A DNA stretch of 64,000 nucleotides from Sipunculus nudus (taxonomy: Eukaryota > Annelida > Sipuncula > Golfingiida > Sipunculidae): contig CM049315.1 in the NCBI GenBank assembly GCA_026874595.1, positions 1,366,501 through 1,430,500 of the forward strand. Reading direction: 5' to 3'. How positions within the stretch are numbered: position 1 is the stretch's first letter; each line of letters begins with the position of its first letter. The position numbers were made by a program, and so were the translations under genes. Shown in pieces: positions 1 through 10,486 of the stretch. The notes beneath the pieces were generated by a model. That model saw only the letters and a program-made list of their open reading frames with translations. It was not told where the DNA came from and did not search any database.

Positions 1-58
1 TGCATCAGACTCAAGGTAAGTTTGATGGATTGGCCTGATATTATGACCTGTCTATGTG

Positions 59-360
59 TCTTTGATGGCTTTCTCTTTCACAAGACAGGTGTCGCCACCT
101 ACTATGACTTTTGCACAGTGTATGTGCCTGCTTATTTCTACAGAGGAATTTGATATATCAGCCTGAAATTGGGCATATTTATACATATCGAATAGCTTTG
201 TCGTATACAAGACTGGTAGTGCCACCTACAATAATTTTTGCACAGTTTGTGTCCCTGCTTATTTCTCAGGAGGGGTTTGATATACCAGTCTGAAATTGGG
301 CATATGTAAATATTTTTGATAGCTTCGTTGTATACAAGACTGGTGGTGCCGGCTACAATC
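59..360. repeat. 127-bp tandem repeat, about 2.5 copies
   Basis: The segment around CAAGAC(A/T)GGT at 81 recurs at 208 and 335, an exact 127-bp spacing. Each copy carries the same order of motifs: GCCACCTAC, TTTTGCACAG, CCTGCTTATTTCT and a TTTGATATA-like stretch. Copies differ by scattered substitutions. The short ORFs on both strands here are repeats of each other and are not taken as genes. Confidence 0.85.
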
Positions 361-400
361 TTTTTTGTGTTGTGTGCACCCATGCTAGAATTTCAGCAGT

Positions 401-1690
401 GATGTTTTTGTAATTGTTTTTATTCAAAATGTTTAGTACTTGCATTATTCATATACATGAGAAGTAATGGTCCAGCATTGAAGCATTATACCTGGTTAAT
501 TTCTCAATGTACAGGTTCGCATTAGGCCTTGGTTTATGTATGGATTTCAAACTTGACTTATACATGTCTTATTAAAAAAGAAAGATTTCTATTGATTCTG
601 AGGTCACAGGTCAAGGTCACCTGACACATCTTTGAAAAGATTGTGAAAGCATTTTCAGCCAAAGTTTTCATCTCAGACCTTTTACCATGCACATATAGTT
701 CACCTGCCGATAGAGGAAGACCCCTATCTATTTTTAGGTCACAATGTCAAAGGTGAAGGTCACAGGAGCCTATTATATGTCTGAGGATACTAAAGCATCT
801 CCAATGCCATAAATGTTTAGTTAAAAATGATCACTTTTAATGACTGCTACGAGCGAAATCTTAATTTAATGCAATTTCGCCCATATTATGACCATCCAGT
901 CTCCTATTACCAATAAACAATAATATGTGGGAAAATTAGGTGAAAATGCAAACCCAACTTAAAAAATAAAAACCAATTGCATAGTACTTAATTTTACGAC
1001 CTCAGGATTTATCAAGAGTCTGTATAAAAATGTTCAAGTATATAAGACTTCCAGGTATCAATTAATTAATTAAAATCCCATACAGGTATTTTTATTAAGT
1101 ATGTTCATTTTTAACATGATGATTTCATTGATTTAAGGAATTTATTTGTTGCTTATTTTAAAAATTACATTAATAAAGTGATTTTTTTTTGGTTTTAATC
1201 AATAATTTTTTCTATTAATGTAGACCAAAAATTTCAGCACAATGTTAAAATGGAATGTTTTGTATACTTATAAGCTCAGCTGACTATAAGTTTCTGCATA
1301 CATTATGCACATGCCTTAAATTGGGTCAATGTTCCGTACATTGTTGAAGTTATTGGCTCATTCATAAAGTCCTTTGTCTAAAATCAGAAAATATATTTAC
1401 TTCCTTAATAAGATATTTGCTAAAGCCAGAGTATATGACTTTATTTAATCAAGATTCAATTATATACCAAAAATCAGAAAAGAATTTCATAATTTTTGTA
1501 AGTTAATAGCACAATTATAAAATCAGTACCTTAAATTTTCACTGTATGTACACATACTGATTTAACCTGTTTAAATCTGAAATTTAAAAATAAAAGCTCC
1601 AAAATTAGGCTAATAAATGTTTTTTTATGGGGGGGGGGGCCTCTTATTGTATTCACTTGCTTTGTCGAGTAACCCACTTTGGTCACATTC
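401..1690. other. AT-rich non-coding stretch with AGGTCA clusters
   Basis: No ORF or exon-like signal is supported. Two clusters of the hexamer AGGTCA occur: 601-606, 608-613 and 614-619, then 736-741 and 757-762 with AGGTGA at 751-756. They lie in what looks like a dispersed repeat containing GGTCAAGGTCAC. An 11-base G run is at 1629-1639. Confidence 0.5.
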
Positions 1691-1699
1691 AGCCTAGGT

Positions 1700-2220
1700 C
1701 ACATTGTCAGGAATGAGGGTAGGGACCTCGACGGACGGTCCTAGTTCTATTGTTCACGGACCATCCGTGGGAGACGCGCATTTTACATTCAATCGAAGCC
1801 ATGCAGTCAGGAGAGATTTTCACGGTTTGAGTACGGCGACTGTGCTTTGAGGACAGATTCCCACGGCCTGCAAGGGCCTCAGCGCGGCATTGATACGGTT
1901 TCACTGCGGCAACATCAGGTAGCGTGAGGGATTTCTACGGTAAGCCACGGACAATATACGGATAATTGCTGAGCGAGGATGGATTCCCACAGGTAGGGCG
2001 GTATAAGAAAGGACTTTTAAGGGAGTGCTACGGGTTCTCACGATTGGCCAAGCACTGGTGGTCGTGTCGTAATCCTCTCGCGAAACAGGGAAGTCCATAC
2101 TCCGGCGCTGACGATCGACAAGGGAAGACTCATGTTCGTAAGTAGAAGGGACATGCACCGACAAGCACGGTGGCGTTAGCGTCGCGGTCCATCCACGGAT
2201 TGGCTTATCCGTGCTCATTC
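1700..2220. repeat. GC-rich block with recurrent CACGG motifs, possible mobile element remnant
   Basis: This stretch is clearly richer in G+C than its flanks and repeats short motifs such as TTCACGG, CCCACGG, CCACGGA and GGATTCCCAC. Near the left edge is ACCATCCGTGG and near the right edge CCATCCACGGAT and TTATCCGTG, partly complementary across the block. No transposase motif is visible and the two minus-strand ORFs resemble nothing I know. It may be an old non-autonomous element; terminal repeats and target duplication could not be fixed. Confidence 0.35.
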
Positions 2221-3117
2221 AAGACATCACCACGGAAGTTTTGAACATTTGAAACTTTTTTTAAATGTGTTGTTGTCTGACCAAAGGGCAGCAGCAATTT
2301 AAAATTGTGAATCAGCTTACTATGAATATATTCAGATATATATGCTATATTGCAAATTTATAACATTTATAAATAAGAAAATTAATGATGTAATGCAAAG
2401 AATGAGGATCTAATGCAAACATTTCTTCATTATTTCCTGGCCTCGGCAAAATATAAATAAAGTTATTAGTTCTGTTTGTCGATCTCTCTGTCTGTTTTAA
2501 AAATTTTATATTTATGATTAATTTTTTTTCTTTAAGCACTGTTGCCTTAAATTTCATATCCTGTGTGTATTTGCAGAGGTGTTGTAACTGTCACCTTTAA
2601 CCGCCCCCTAGGATCTAATTCAAACATATATTTTTGCCTCAGCAGACATAAAGAGCTCAGCTCTGTTTGTCCATCTCTGTTTATCCTTAGGTATATAATA
2701 AATATGAATAAACTTTTTCCTATAAGTACTGTTGAATGCTCCTCTCGCTCTCTCTCTCTCTCTCGTTCCAGACTTAATAATAACATTAACTCATTTTTGT
2801 TGGTCAAATGTATCCTTTTCATAACTCTGAGGCACATAATGTTTCCCCCCTTGTTGCATTATTGTATTCATGTATTACACAGTGCAATATTAAGTGTATA
2901 AGATTTAGTGTATGCTCATTTGAAAAATGATTTTTTTAATATGTTACAGCATTTTATTTCAGTTAATAAATTAAATCAGTTAATATCCACTTTCTCCATT
3001 ATACTATAATTGACAGGGTTCATACATACCTATGTTATTTTATGCATATATTACTGTGACATAGCTGAAATAATGATCCTTCCGTCTAGTAATATTTACT
3101 CATGAGAGACTCCTGCA
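2221..3117. other. AT-rich non-coding stretch
   Basis: No gene is supported. A (CT)n microsatellite lies at 2741-2764. Overlapping ORFs on both strands at 2547-2901 share this simple sequence and have no recognisable domain. Confidence 0.5.
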
Positions 3118-5110
3118 TCTACCGTGTAAGCCTGTATGTCTTCTGTACCATATCAGCCTGTACCTTACTTGTACCGTCTTACCTGAATGTCATTTGTACC
3201 GTCTTACCTGCATGTTATTTGTACCATCTTACCTGCATGTTATTTGTACCGTCTTACCTGTATGTTATTTGTACCGTCTTACCTGTATGTTATTTGTACC
3301 GTCTTACCTGCATGTTATTTGTACCATCTTACCTGCATGTTATTTGTACCGTCTTGCCTGTATGTTATTTGTACCGTCTTACCTGAAAATTATTTGTACC
3401 GTGTTACCTGTATGTTATTTGTACCGTCTTACCTGTATGTTATTTGCACCGTCTTACCTGTACTACTTGCACCGTCTTACCTGTATGTTATTTGTACCGT
3501 CTTACCTGAAAATTATTTGTACCATCTTACCTGCATGTTATTTGTACCGTCTTACCTGTATGTTATTTGTACCGTCTTACCTGTTTGTTATTTGTACCGT
3601 CTAACCTGTATGTTATTTGTACCGTCTTACCTGTATATCATTTGTATCATCTTACCTGTATGTTATTTGTACCGTCTTACCTGCAAGTTATTTGTACCGT
3701 CTTACCTGTATGTTACTTTTACCATCTTACCTGCATGCAATTTGTAACGTCTTACTTGCATGTTGTTTGTACCGTCTTACCTGTATGTTATTTGTACCGT
3801 CTTACCTGCATGTTATTTTTACCGTCTTACCTGTATGTTATTTGTATCGTCTTACCTGCATGTTATTTGTACCGTCTTACCTGTATGTTATTTGTACCGT
3901 CTTACCTGTATGTTATTTGTACCGTATTACCTGTATGTTATTTGTACCGTCTAACCTGCATGTTATTATTATCGTCTTACCTGTATGTTATTTGTACCGT
4001 ATAAGCCTGGATGTTGTTTGTACCGTGTAAGCCTGTATTTTTTTTTTTGTACCGTGTTACTTGTATGTTATTGTACCGTAATACCTGTATGTTATTTGTA
4101 CCATGTTACCTGAATGTTATTTGTATAGTATTGCGTGCAGGTAATTTGAACCCTGTAAGCCTGAATGTTGTCTTTACCATGAAAGCCTGCATCTAATTTG
4201 TATCGTGTTACCTGTATGTTGTTTGTACCGTGTAAGCCTATATGATATTTGTACTGTCCAACCTGCATCTTATTTTCACAAGTTATTTCTACCGTATTAC
4301 CGTATGTTGTTACATGCCGGTAACTTGTACCCTGTAAGCCTGCATGTTATTTGTACAGTGTTACATGCAGGTAATTTGTACTGTGTAAGCCTTTATGTTA
4401 TTTGTACCAAGTTAGCATGTATGTTATTCGTATATTGTTACAGTTAAGTAATTTGTACCCTGTAAGCCTGTATGTTATTTGTACCGTGTTACCGACATGT
4501 TGTTTGCACCGTTTTACCTGTATGTTATTGGTGCAGTGTTACATGAAGGTAATTTGTACCGTGTAAGCCTGTATGTTATTTGTACCAAGTTAGCATGTAT
4601 GTTATTCGTATAGTGTTACAGTTAAGTAATTTGTACCCTGTAAGCCTGGATGTTATTTGTCCCGTGTAAGCATATATATTATTTGTACCATGTAAGCCTG
4701 TATGTTATTTGTACAGTGTTACATGTAGGTAATTTGTACCCTGTAAGCCTGCATGTTATTTGTACAGTGTTACATGCAGGTAATTCGTACCATGTAAGCC
4801 TGTATGTTATTTGTACTGTCTAACCTACATCTTATTTTCACAAGTTATTTGTACCGTGTTACCTATATGTCATTTGTAACGTGTTACCTGCATGTTATTT
4901 GCACCGTGTTACCTGTATGTTATTTGTACAGTGTCACGTGCAGGGAATTTGTACCGTGTAAGCCTGTATCTTTATTTGTACCGTGTTAGCATATATGTTA
5001 TTCGTATAGTGTAACATTCAGGTAATTTGTACCCTGTAAGCCTGTATGTTATTTGTACCGTGTTTCTTGTATGTTATTTGTACCGTGTTACTTTTATGTT
5101 GTTTGTACCA
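3118..5110. repeat. 25-bp minisatellite, donor-site array (main block)
   Basis: Tandem units of 25 bp, core CTTACCTGTATGTTATTT followed by GTACCGT, are well conserved at about 3170-4010 (about 35 units). They decay toward 5110 into variants with GTTACCTG or GTAAGCCTG and a roughly 50-bp alternation. On the minus strand each good unit reads ACAG|GTAAGACGG, a near-consensus 5' splice site. Because 25 is not a multiple of 3 and the unit has no stop in register, all three plus-strand frames stay open and yield false ORFs. The array lies downstream of CTL-A exon 3, so it should be in that gene's intron. Confidence 0.92.
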
Positions 5111-5596
5111 TGTTACGGATGTCTGTTTTATTGTGCGCAGGGGTGTTCCATGTGTTGTTGACATTTGGTTAGTGTGGCACGCATAGCTCGTTGTTACGGC
5201 AGCATCGCCTTGCAAGGGGGGGGGGGGGGGGGGGATGTGGCCCACGTGCTGGGTTTGACGTGTAGACACACAGCGCTCATGCTGATCTGGAACTTTCAGA
5301 GCTGGACGCGCTCTATTAGCGCGTGTCTTGTAATGTTCTTTGGGTGTGTGCATTATGTATTGTTGGGTTCTTTCGATTGTTCGTGAAATAGAAATTTCTA
5401 GAATTTTCGGATAAAAAGTTTAAATAAGGGCTTTGTTTAAGAACCGATGGAGGGGAAGGAGTGAGACATTTTCCAGCGGACACGGAAGAGTGTGAGTCAG
5501 TTTTCGACCTATTCGATAATTGCAGTAGTGTCAGGGTTTCTACGAACTCTATGCAGATTTAGTGCGGCCTGCCTCCAGATTGCTTTCCGGATTGTA
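5111..5596 (+). mobile_element. Truncated LTR (second copy type) inside the 25-bp array
   Basis: The segment starts TGTTACGGATGTCTG and aligns through most of its length with the LTR at 62695-63481: shared GTTCGTGAAA, TTTCTAGA, TAAATA.GGG and CCGATAA/TCGATAATTGCAG blocks. It also aligns more distantly with the LTRs at 9739 and 16998. The 3' part with the polyadenylation signal and terminal GTAACA is missing; at 5596 the sequence returns to 25-bp repeat units. A 19-base G run is at 5216-5234. No internal element sequence is attached. Confidence 0.75.
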
Positions 5597-5868
5597 AGCC
5601 TGTATGTTATTTATACCGTGTAACCCGTATGTTATTTATATCGTGGTTCCTGTATGTTGTTTGTACCCTTAAACCTCTATGTTATTTGTACCATGTATCA
5701 GTATGTTATTTGTACCGTGTTACCTGTATGTTATTTTTACCATGTAACCTTTATGTTATTTGTACCGTGTTACCTGTTTGTTATTTTTACCATGTTACCT
5801 GTATGTTATTTGTACCCTGTTACCTGTATGTTTTTGTACGGTGTTATCTCCACGTTATTCATACTTAC
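5597..5868. repeat. 25-bp minisatellite, block touching the CTL-A donor
   Basis: About ten further 25-bp units run up to the donor of CTL-A exon 3. Read on the minus strand from 5868, the intron begins GTAAGTATGAATAACG, an imperfect unit, then continues with units of the form GTAACA.GGTACAAATAA ending in CAG. The unit phase therefore coincides with the intron's first base. Confidence 0.9.
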
Positions 5869-6093
5869 CTTCAGGATGAAGTTGTGGGTTTTCTTTGATA
5901 ATTCGGACTAAATATTCCTGTTTTTGTTTACTCTCGATTCTAACCAAATCGGCCCTCTTATCAATACATATTTTTCTGTCCATCTCCCAGTTATGAATAT
6001 GGTTGTTCTTTGCCCTAACGACCTCAAACAGGTAGCAATAAAGGACCGAGTGGAACCGGAAAGAATAATCCCATCCAGTGGGGCACCGCGGAT
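5869..6093 (-). CDS. CTL-A exon 3, N-terminal half of CTLD
   Basis: Acceptor TTTTTTTAG ends at 6094 and donor AAG|GTAAGTATG begins at 5868; 225 nt, phase 1 at both ends. The translation opens DPRCPTGWDY, the usual long-form CTLD start with an extra N-terminal cysteine pair (CPTG and LYCYL). It includes the first canonical CTLD cysteine in RKIC followed by ADLVRIES. Confidence 0.82.
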
Positions 6094-7080
6094 CTAAAAA
6101 AATGAGTTTGAAATATTTGATTTCAGTATTAAGATTAACTAGCTAAGCTTGAAATGAATATTTCACCAAAAAACGATACTCTGACTTTGAAAGGCATTAT
6201 CGAGCTGTTGAAAATTTGTTAGAATGGCCGATCGTTATCTCTTAAGAATTGTCGGAGATGATATAGAAATGTAAAAGGCAGAAATAATGAAACTAATAAA
6301 AACTAGCATAGCTTCATCATTTCGTTTCTTCAGCTAAACAAATCCAATTGGAGTGTTTTCTTAAACTTGCATTAATTTATACTCGGTTTACGATGGGGTC
6401 CCCTGAATTGAAGTCTCCATATAAAGTTTGCTTCCCAAAATATATCACAAAAATTCGTTTCATCATGCAGGTGTGACACTAAAACGCTTGTATGATTCGG
6501 AGTTGCAGCAAGGTCTTCTGATAACAGATGGCTTAAAATATAACTGGTTTTAATATCTAGGAATTCCTATTTTTATTTTTTATTTATAATTAATCTATAT
6601 TTGTATTATTATAGTTCTCAGATAATCAAACTTTAAAATAAGTATTGAAATATAACATAAAACTTTTTTTCTGTTTACCTTTTAATCTATTAGATTTGTA
6701 TCAAAAAGATCCAACTTCACGATTTAGATAAGTTTGGCTCAGTGTAAAGTAATAATTGTATTCATGTGCAATAAAGCATAAACATATTTTTTTCTGTTTA
6801 CCTTTTTTCTTTTTACCCAGCCTGATGAACCATGATTGTCCCAGCTGGTCCGCGGTCTGTTTCACTGGAGGATAATCCTGTTTGCTCTTTCGTCCACGTT
6901 GCACTAAGATGCACGTCTTCGCAACCATGTGGACCCCGGAGCATTCAGTAAAGGAACGCCTTCCACAGGAACTGATGCACTGTATTCGTGATTTGTAATG
7001 CAGAAATACACGTCCGAGTACGTCCCCTTGGTCCCAGGTATAAGCGTCACGTTCAAATTGTTCCAGCACAACCGCAGCGA
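5869..7080 (-). CDS. CTL-A: PAN/Apple plus C-type-lectin-domain protein, partial (two exons)
   Basis: Two minus-strand exons are supported: 7080-6817 (PAN/Apple-like) and 6093-5869 (first half of a CTLD). Both begin and end in phase 1, the same phases as the equivalent exons of CTL-B at 24-28 kb. The PAN exon has spaced cysteines in CISSC and TECSGVHM...TCILV and ends near SWFIRLG. The CTLD exon has CPTGWDYSF, LYCYLF, KICIDKRADLV and ends IIKENPQLHPEG, very close to IIKENPRLHPPG in CTL-B. The product is probably a secreted carbohydrate- or surface-binding lectin of innate immunity; this role is inferred from the family. The signal-peptide exon (expected above 7080) and second CTLD exon (expected below 5869) were not found. 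The latter is probably beyond base 1, across the 25-bp array. Confidence 0.78.
6817..7080 (-). CDS. CTL-A exon 2, PAN/Apple-like domain
   Basis: Acceptor AATGCAG ends at 7081 and donor GGTAAAAAG starts at 6816; 264 nt, phase 1 at both ends. Four cysteines in CISSC, TEC and KTC match the PAN pattern. The same domain in the same phase, followed by a GGTAAAA donor, occurs in CTL-B exon 2, which supports the model. Confidence 0.78.
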
Positions 7081-7317
7081 CTGCATTTAGACGAAATTAG
7101 TGTTAAATAAAAGGGCCGAGAGGTTATGATGATGAACATAATTTTTAAATTTTTTTATATCTCGGAATTTTAATGAGATAGTAGGGTACAAAAGTATAAT
7201 GAAATACATATATAAGTGGTGTATTAGTCGTTCCATTATACATGTCGTGATGTCGAATGGATATATTTATCTCATGGCGGTAGTGAAAGTACCTAATTAA
7301 TTACCGACATTTATCTG

Positions 7318-8532
7318 TAGAGGCGCGGACCGGATCACCCTCTGGTCCAACACATAAGCGGCCCGGTCCTGGTCACGTAGGTGATCGGTCCAAGCGGTCC
7401 GGTTAATTTATTTAAATATGATTTAATATTAATTGATTTTTTTATCTGCTTTTATTCTGCAAATTTTTTTTTACATTTATTCAAATATTTAACAAAACCG
7501 AATAAAACACACGACAGCCCGCGCAATAACTGTAATATTACAATCCAAAGTAAATCGCAAGACCTGGGTTTGATTTTAGGCTTACAATTTTAAATCACAA
7601 CCTTTGTTAAAAATTTGACAGTCAAATATTTTGAGTTAGCAAATGGCAGTTAAAATATAACCCAAATTGTGCGTTGTGGTCAAAGAATTTACTGGGGATG
7701 CTGAAGAGTAACCATTCATATCTCTGTTCCATTTTTCTATAACCTCAAGGGTTTAGTATATATATTAAGAACTAATTCTGTGTATACTGTATATATAACC
7801 CTTTTCATCTCAATGATTTTTTCAAGACTAGATTGCATTAAGTTCATTCGTGTTTAGCATTTTCCTCCGATGAGATGGAATTGAATCTATTATGCTCATG
7901 TATTGCATTTTATTTATATTTAAATGAAACTTATCTTTTAATTCAGTGTGGGATAAATATGTTTATTTCCAATGTGCTTAGGGATGTTTTTTATACATGT
8001 AATGCCTGCTCTATGCAATGTTTTGTTATTAACAATATTATTATCTACTTTTATATGAGAATTAAAGAATATTACTTCTGATAATATTTTATCACTTGAA
8101 TTTACCTCTTTAAAGTTAAAATTCGGCCAGATCTGAAATACTTTCCAAAATTTATGGCATGTATTCTTAAAATAACTGAAATCTTGAGATATTAAGTTGC
8201 ATTTGAATATGTGAGAACCTAACTTTTAAGCTGCACATTAACTATATGTCTCCATCCATCGTCAATTGGAACAAATATTTTGATCCATCCAAAATATAAA
8301 ATACAAAAATATAAAATTATATACGTATATAATTATACTTATGTAGCTGTTGTTGCTTTAAAAAATATTACTTAACTAAAGAGTTTATCTTTGAGGGGTT
8401 TATTATACCTTTGTTTATTGATTTATTTAGGTTTACACTAAATCCATTAATTCATTTGTTCAGCATAAATCTTCAATAATTAGATAGAGCGGTCAGGAGC
8501 GGTCCGGGGATAAGCGGTCCAGTCCGCCCCTG
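7318..8532. mobile_element. Non-autonomous hAT-like element with GGTCCGG-rich ends
   Basis: The left end TAGAGGCGCGGACCGGA and the right end, read on the minus strand as CAGGGGCGGACTGGACC, form imperfect terminal inverted repeats of the YAGRGG type seen in hAT elements. Subterminal copies of AAGCGG(C/T)CCGGTCC lie at about 7356-7410 and 8490-8525. The 1-kb interior is AT-rich with no transposase motif. No clear 8-bp target duplication could be matched, so the superfamily is inferred from the ends and from the related element at 22841-23018. Confidence 0.6.
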
Positions 8533-9674
8533 GAGTAGTCTGCCTCAGTTAAAGACAATTAGACTTCTAGCTATGACTACCGACGATCCAACGTCGTACT
8601 GTAACAGTTAGACCTCTTTTCCCCTCGGGACTGTCCGTAACCTCCAGCGATCATCAGGGACTTTTCACGCGACATTATTAACGACTTCGAACGGATGCAG
8701 ATCAGATCTTGTCGTGACTGTACCGTAATTGTCTATACATAAAAAAGGAACATACCACAGACAGACACAGAAACAGACTTTAAGACAAAATAAAAAGAAT
8801 TAAGTTAATCACCCGATATAACTTGGAAAAATACGAAACTCCGAAGGTTCATCCTTTCTTCAGGGCAAGCACCTTATCAGGGAAACAGCTGGTGAAGTTA
8901 CACCCAGGTGGATGATGTCTGTAGCTTAAGGAAAGGCACACAATTAAACCATGACAGAAAATAAAGCGCACATCATTGTTCGACCTCAACAAAACTAAAA
9001 TGATAGACATAAAACATCTACACAAAGCATACATGTTGAATCAGGCTTGTGTTAAATACATTGTATTTTCCTGTCATTTCCTTTATTCGCATTCTCAAAA
9101 TGAACTGATAAACAGATTGTCTGATTCAAACTTTTGTCATTTTATATGACATGAAAAGGCTAAATTGATACAAGGTGACAGACAACTGCATATAGGTCCT
9201 AAATGGAAGCCGTAAAATGCGATTTAGAATTCCCTATGTACCTGTCAATATTTATTCTACCTGGCCCAACAGTTTTACCACGTACCAGTTACAACAAAGT
9301 ATAAACGTTCTGTGCCGGAAAACATACCATATAACATACCTAACCCCCCCCCCCCCCCACCCGCTCAATCACACACATTTTCCTTTAAAAAAATAAAGTA
9401 ATTTCATAATAATAAACAAATGAGCTCTGATTTCAATCCATTAAATGCATGAAATATCTAATTAATATCCAAGTTTAATTATATGAAATGTGAATAATAA
9501 AATTTTGATAATGAGCGATTTAATCATGTCATGAAAAAATGTCCCTCCGGCTTTTCAATGTGGGGTGGGGGGTTCGGGCATACCATATGTTGTTCTTCCC
9601 ACTGTCGATGTTAATTGTTGTTGTGGCTGTTTTTCTTGTTCCAATAATAAATATGTTCTAGGCCGATTCTTGGC

Positions 9675-9738
<64 letters not shown>
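8533..9738. other. Non-coding stretch ending in an (AT)n microsatellite
   Basis: No exon is supported. A 15-base C run is at 9344-9358 and an (AT)n tract at 9677-9738 directly abuts the LTR. A minus-strand ORF at 9034-8849 starts with a hydrophobic, signal-peptide-like stretch, but it gives no donor in phase 1 to join the CTL-A PAN exon. Confidence 0.5.
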
Positions 9739-9740
<2 letters not shown>

Positions 9741-10376
9741 CTACAGGTATATGTTTTGTTGTGCGCAGGAGTGTTACATGTGGCTGTTGACTTTCTGATA
9801 CGTGTAGCGCAGGCATGGTTCGTTGCTATGGGAACCTCGCTTGTTGGGCGCTGGCTCGCGTGTGGGGTCTGAAGCGTAGAGACAGAGCGTTCTTTGTTCT
9901 AAACGTTTCGGGTCTTTTCATGTGCGTGTGTATTGTTCTTTGAAATTTTAAATTTGTTTACTGTGTTTAGGACCGACAGAAAGGAAAATACCAGCGAGCT
10001 TTAAGAGTGTTACCGATAATTGCAGTGGTTACATATTTAATACGGACTGTCTCCAGTTTGCCTTTGGATTATTACTATTAACGTGGATTATTGGTTTTAA
10101 AGGACTCTTGTTGAGCTGTGACAGTGGTAGTATCCAGAATCAAAGCCTAGGATCCGGACACACTGGTACTGTACATTTTTATTGTTATACTGTGTATTTG
10201 TATTGATTTAGTGTATTGTAATGTTAGGATTGTTCTTAAAATAAAACTGATTTCTTTATTTATTCCCCTAGACATTTCACGCTGCCTAGTCTTACAGATT
10301 CTGATTTGTTTTATCTCCGTGGCAAAATTTGTGCTGATCACGATTATGTGATCTGTTGTTATTAGGTTCCGTAACA
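9739..10376 (+). repeat. 5' LTR
   Basis: Starts TGCTACAGG and ends GTTCCGTAACA. Polyadenylation signal AATAAA at 10240-10245. Compared with the 3' LTR it lacks a segment holding the TATAAAT box, so this copy may lack its core promoter. The end was set at 10376, not at CTTACA (10296), because similarity among the LTRs continues to GTAACA, giving matched TGTTAC/GTAACA termini. Confidence 0.85.
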
Positions 10377-10382
10377 TGAAAT

Positions 10383-10399
10383 TGTGGGCTTGTCCGGGA
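10383..10399 (+). other. Primer binding site, tRNA-Pro type
   Basis: TGTGGGCTTGTCCGGGA matches the standard tRNA-Pro primer site at 15 of 17 positions and lies six bases after the 5' LTR. Position and match together support the LTR boundary. Confidence 0.75.
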
Positions 10400-10486
10400 G
10401 GCTTAATAGTTTTGACAATTTATTAGGCCTTGACCTAGACACATTGTTTATGATGCATTGTTTTCAAGATTTATCTCAGTGGTTTT

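Noticed and set aside
3102-4030. Overlapping ORFs of 94-186 codons on the plus strand
   Set aside because: They are three frames of the same 25-bp tandem repeat.
3118-5868. Possible CRISPR-like array
   Set aside because: Head-to-tail units without unique spacers in eukaryotic intron sequence; a minisatellite.
8849-9034. Signal-peptide exon for CTL-A on the minus strand
   Set aside because: The hydrophobic start is suggestive, but no GT donor leaves phase 1 to match the PAN exon.
10291-10296. 5' LTR end at CTTACA
   Set aside because: Similarity among the LTRs continues for 80 more bases to GTAACA, which matches the TGTTAC start and precedes the primer site.
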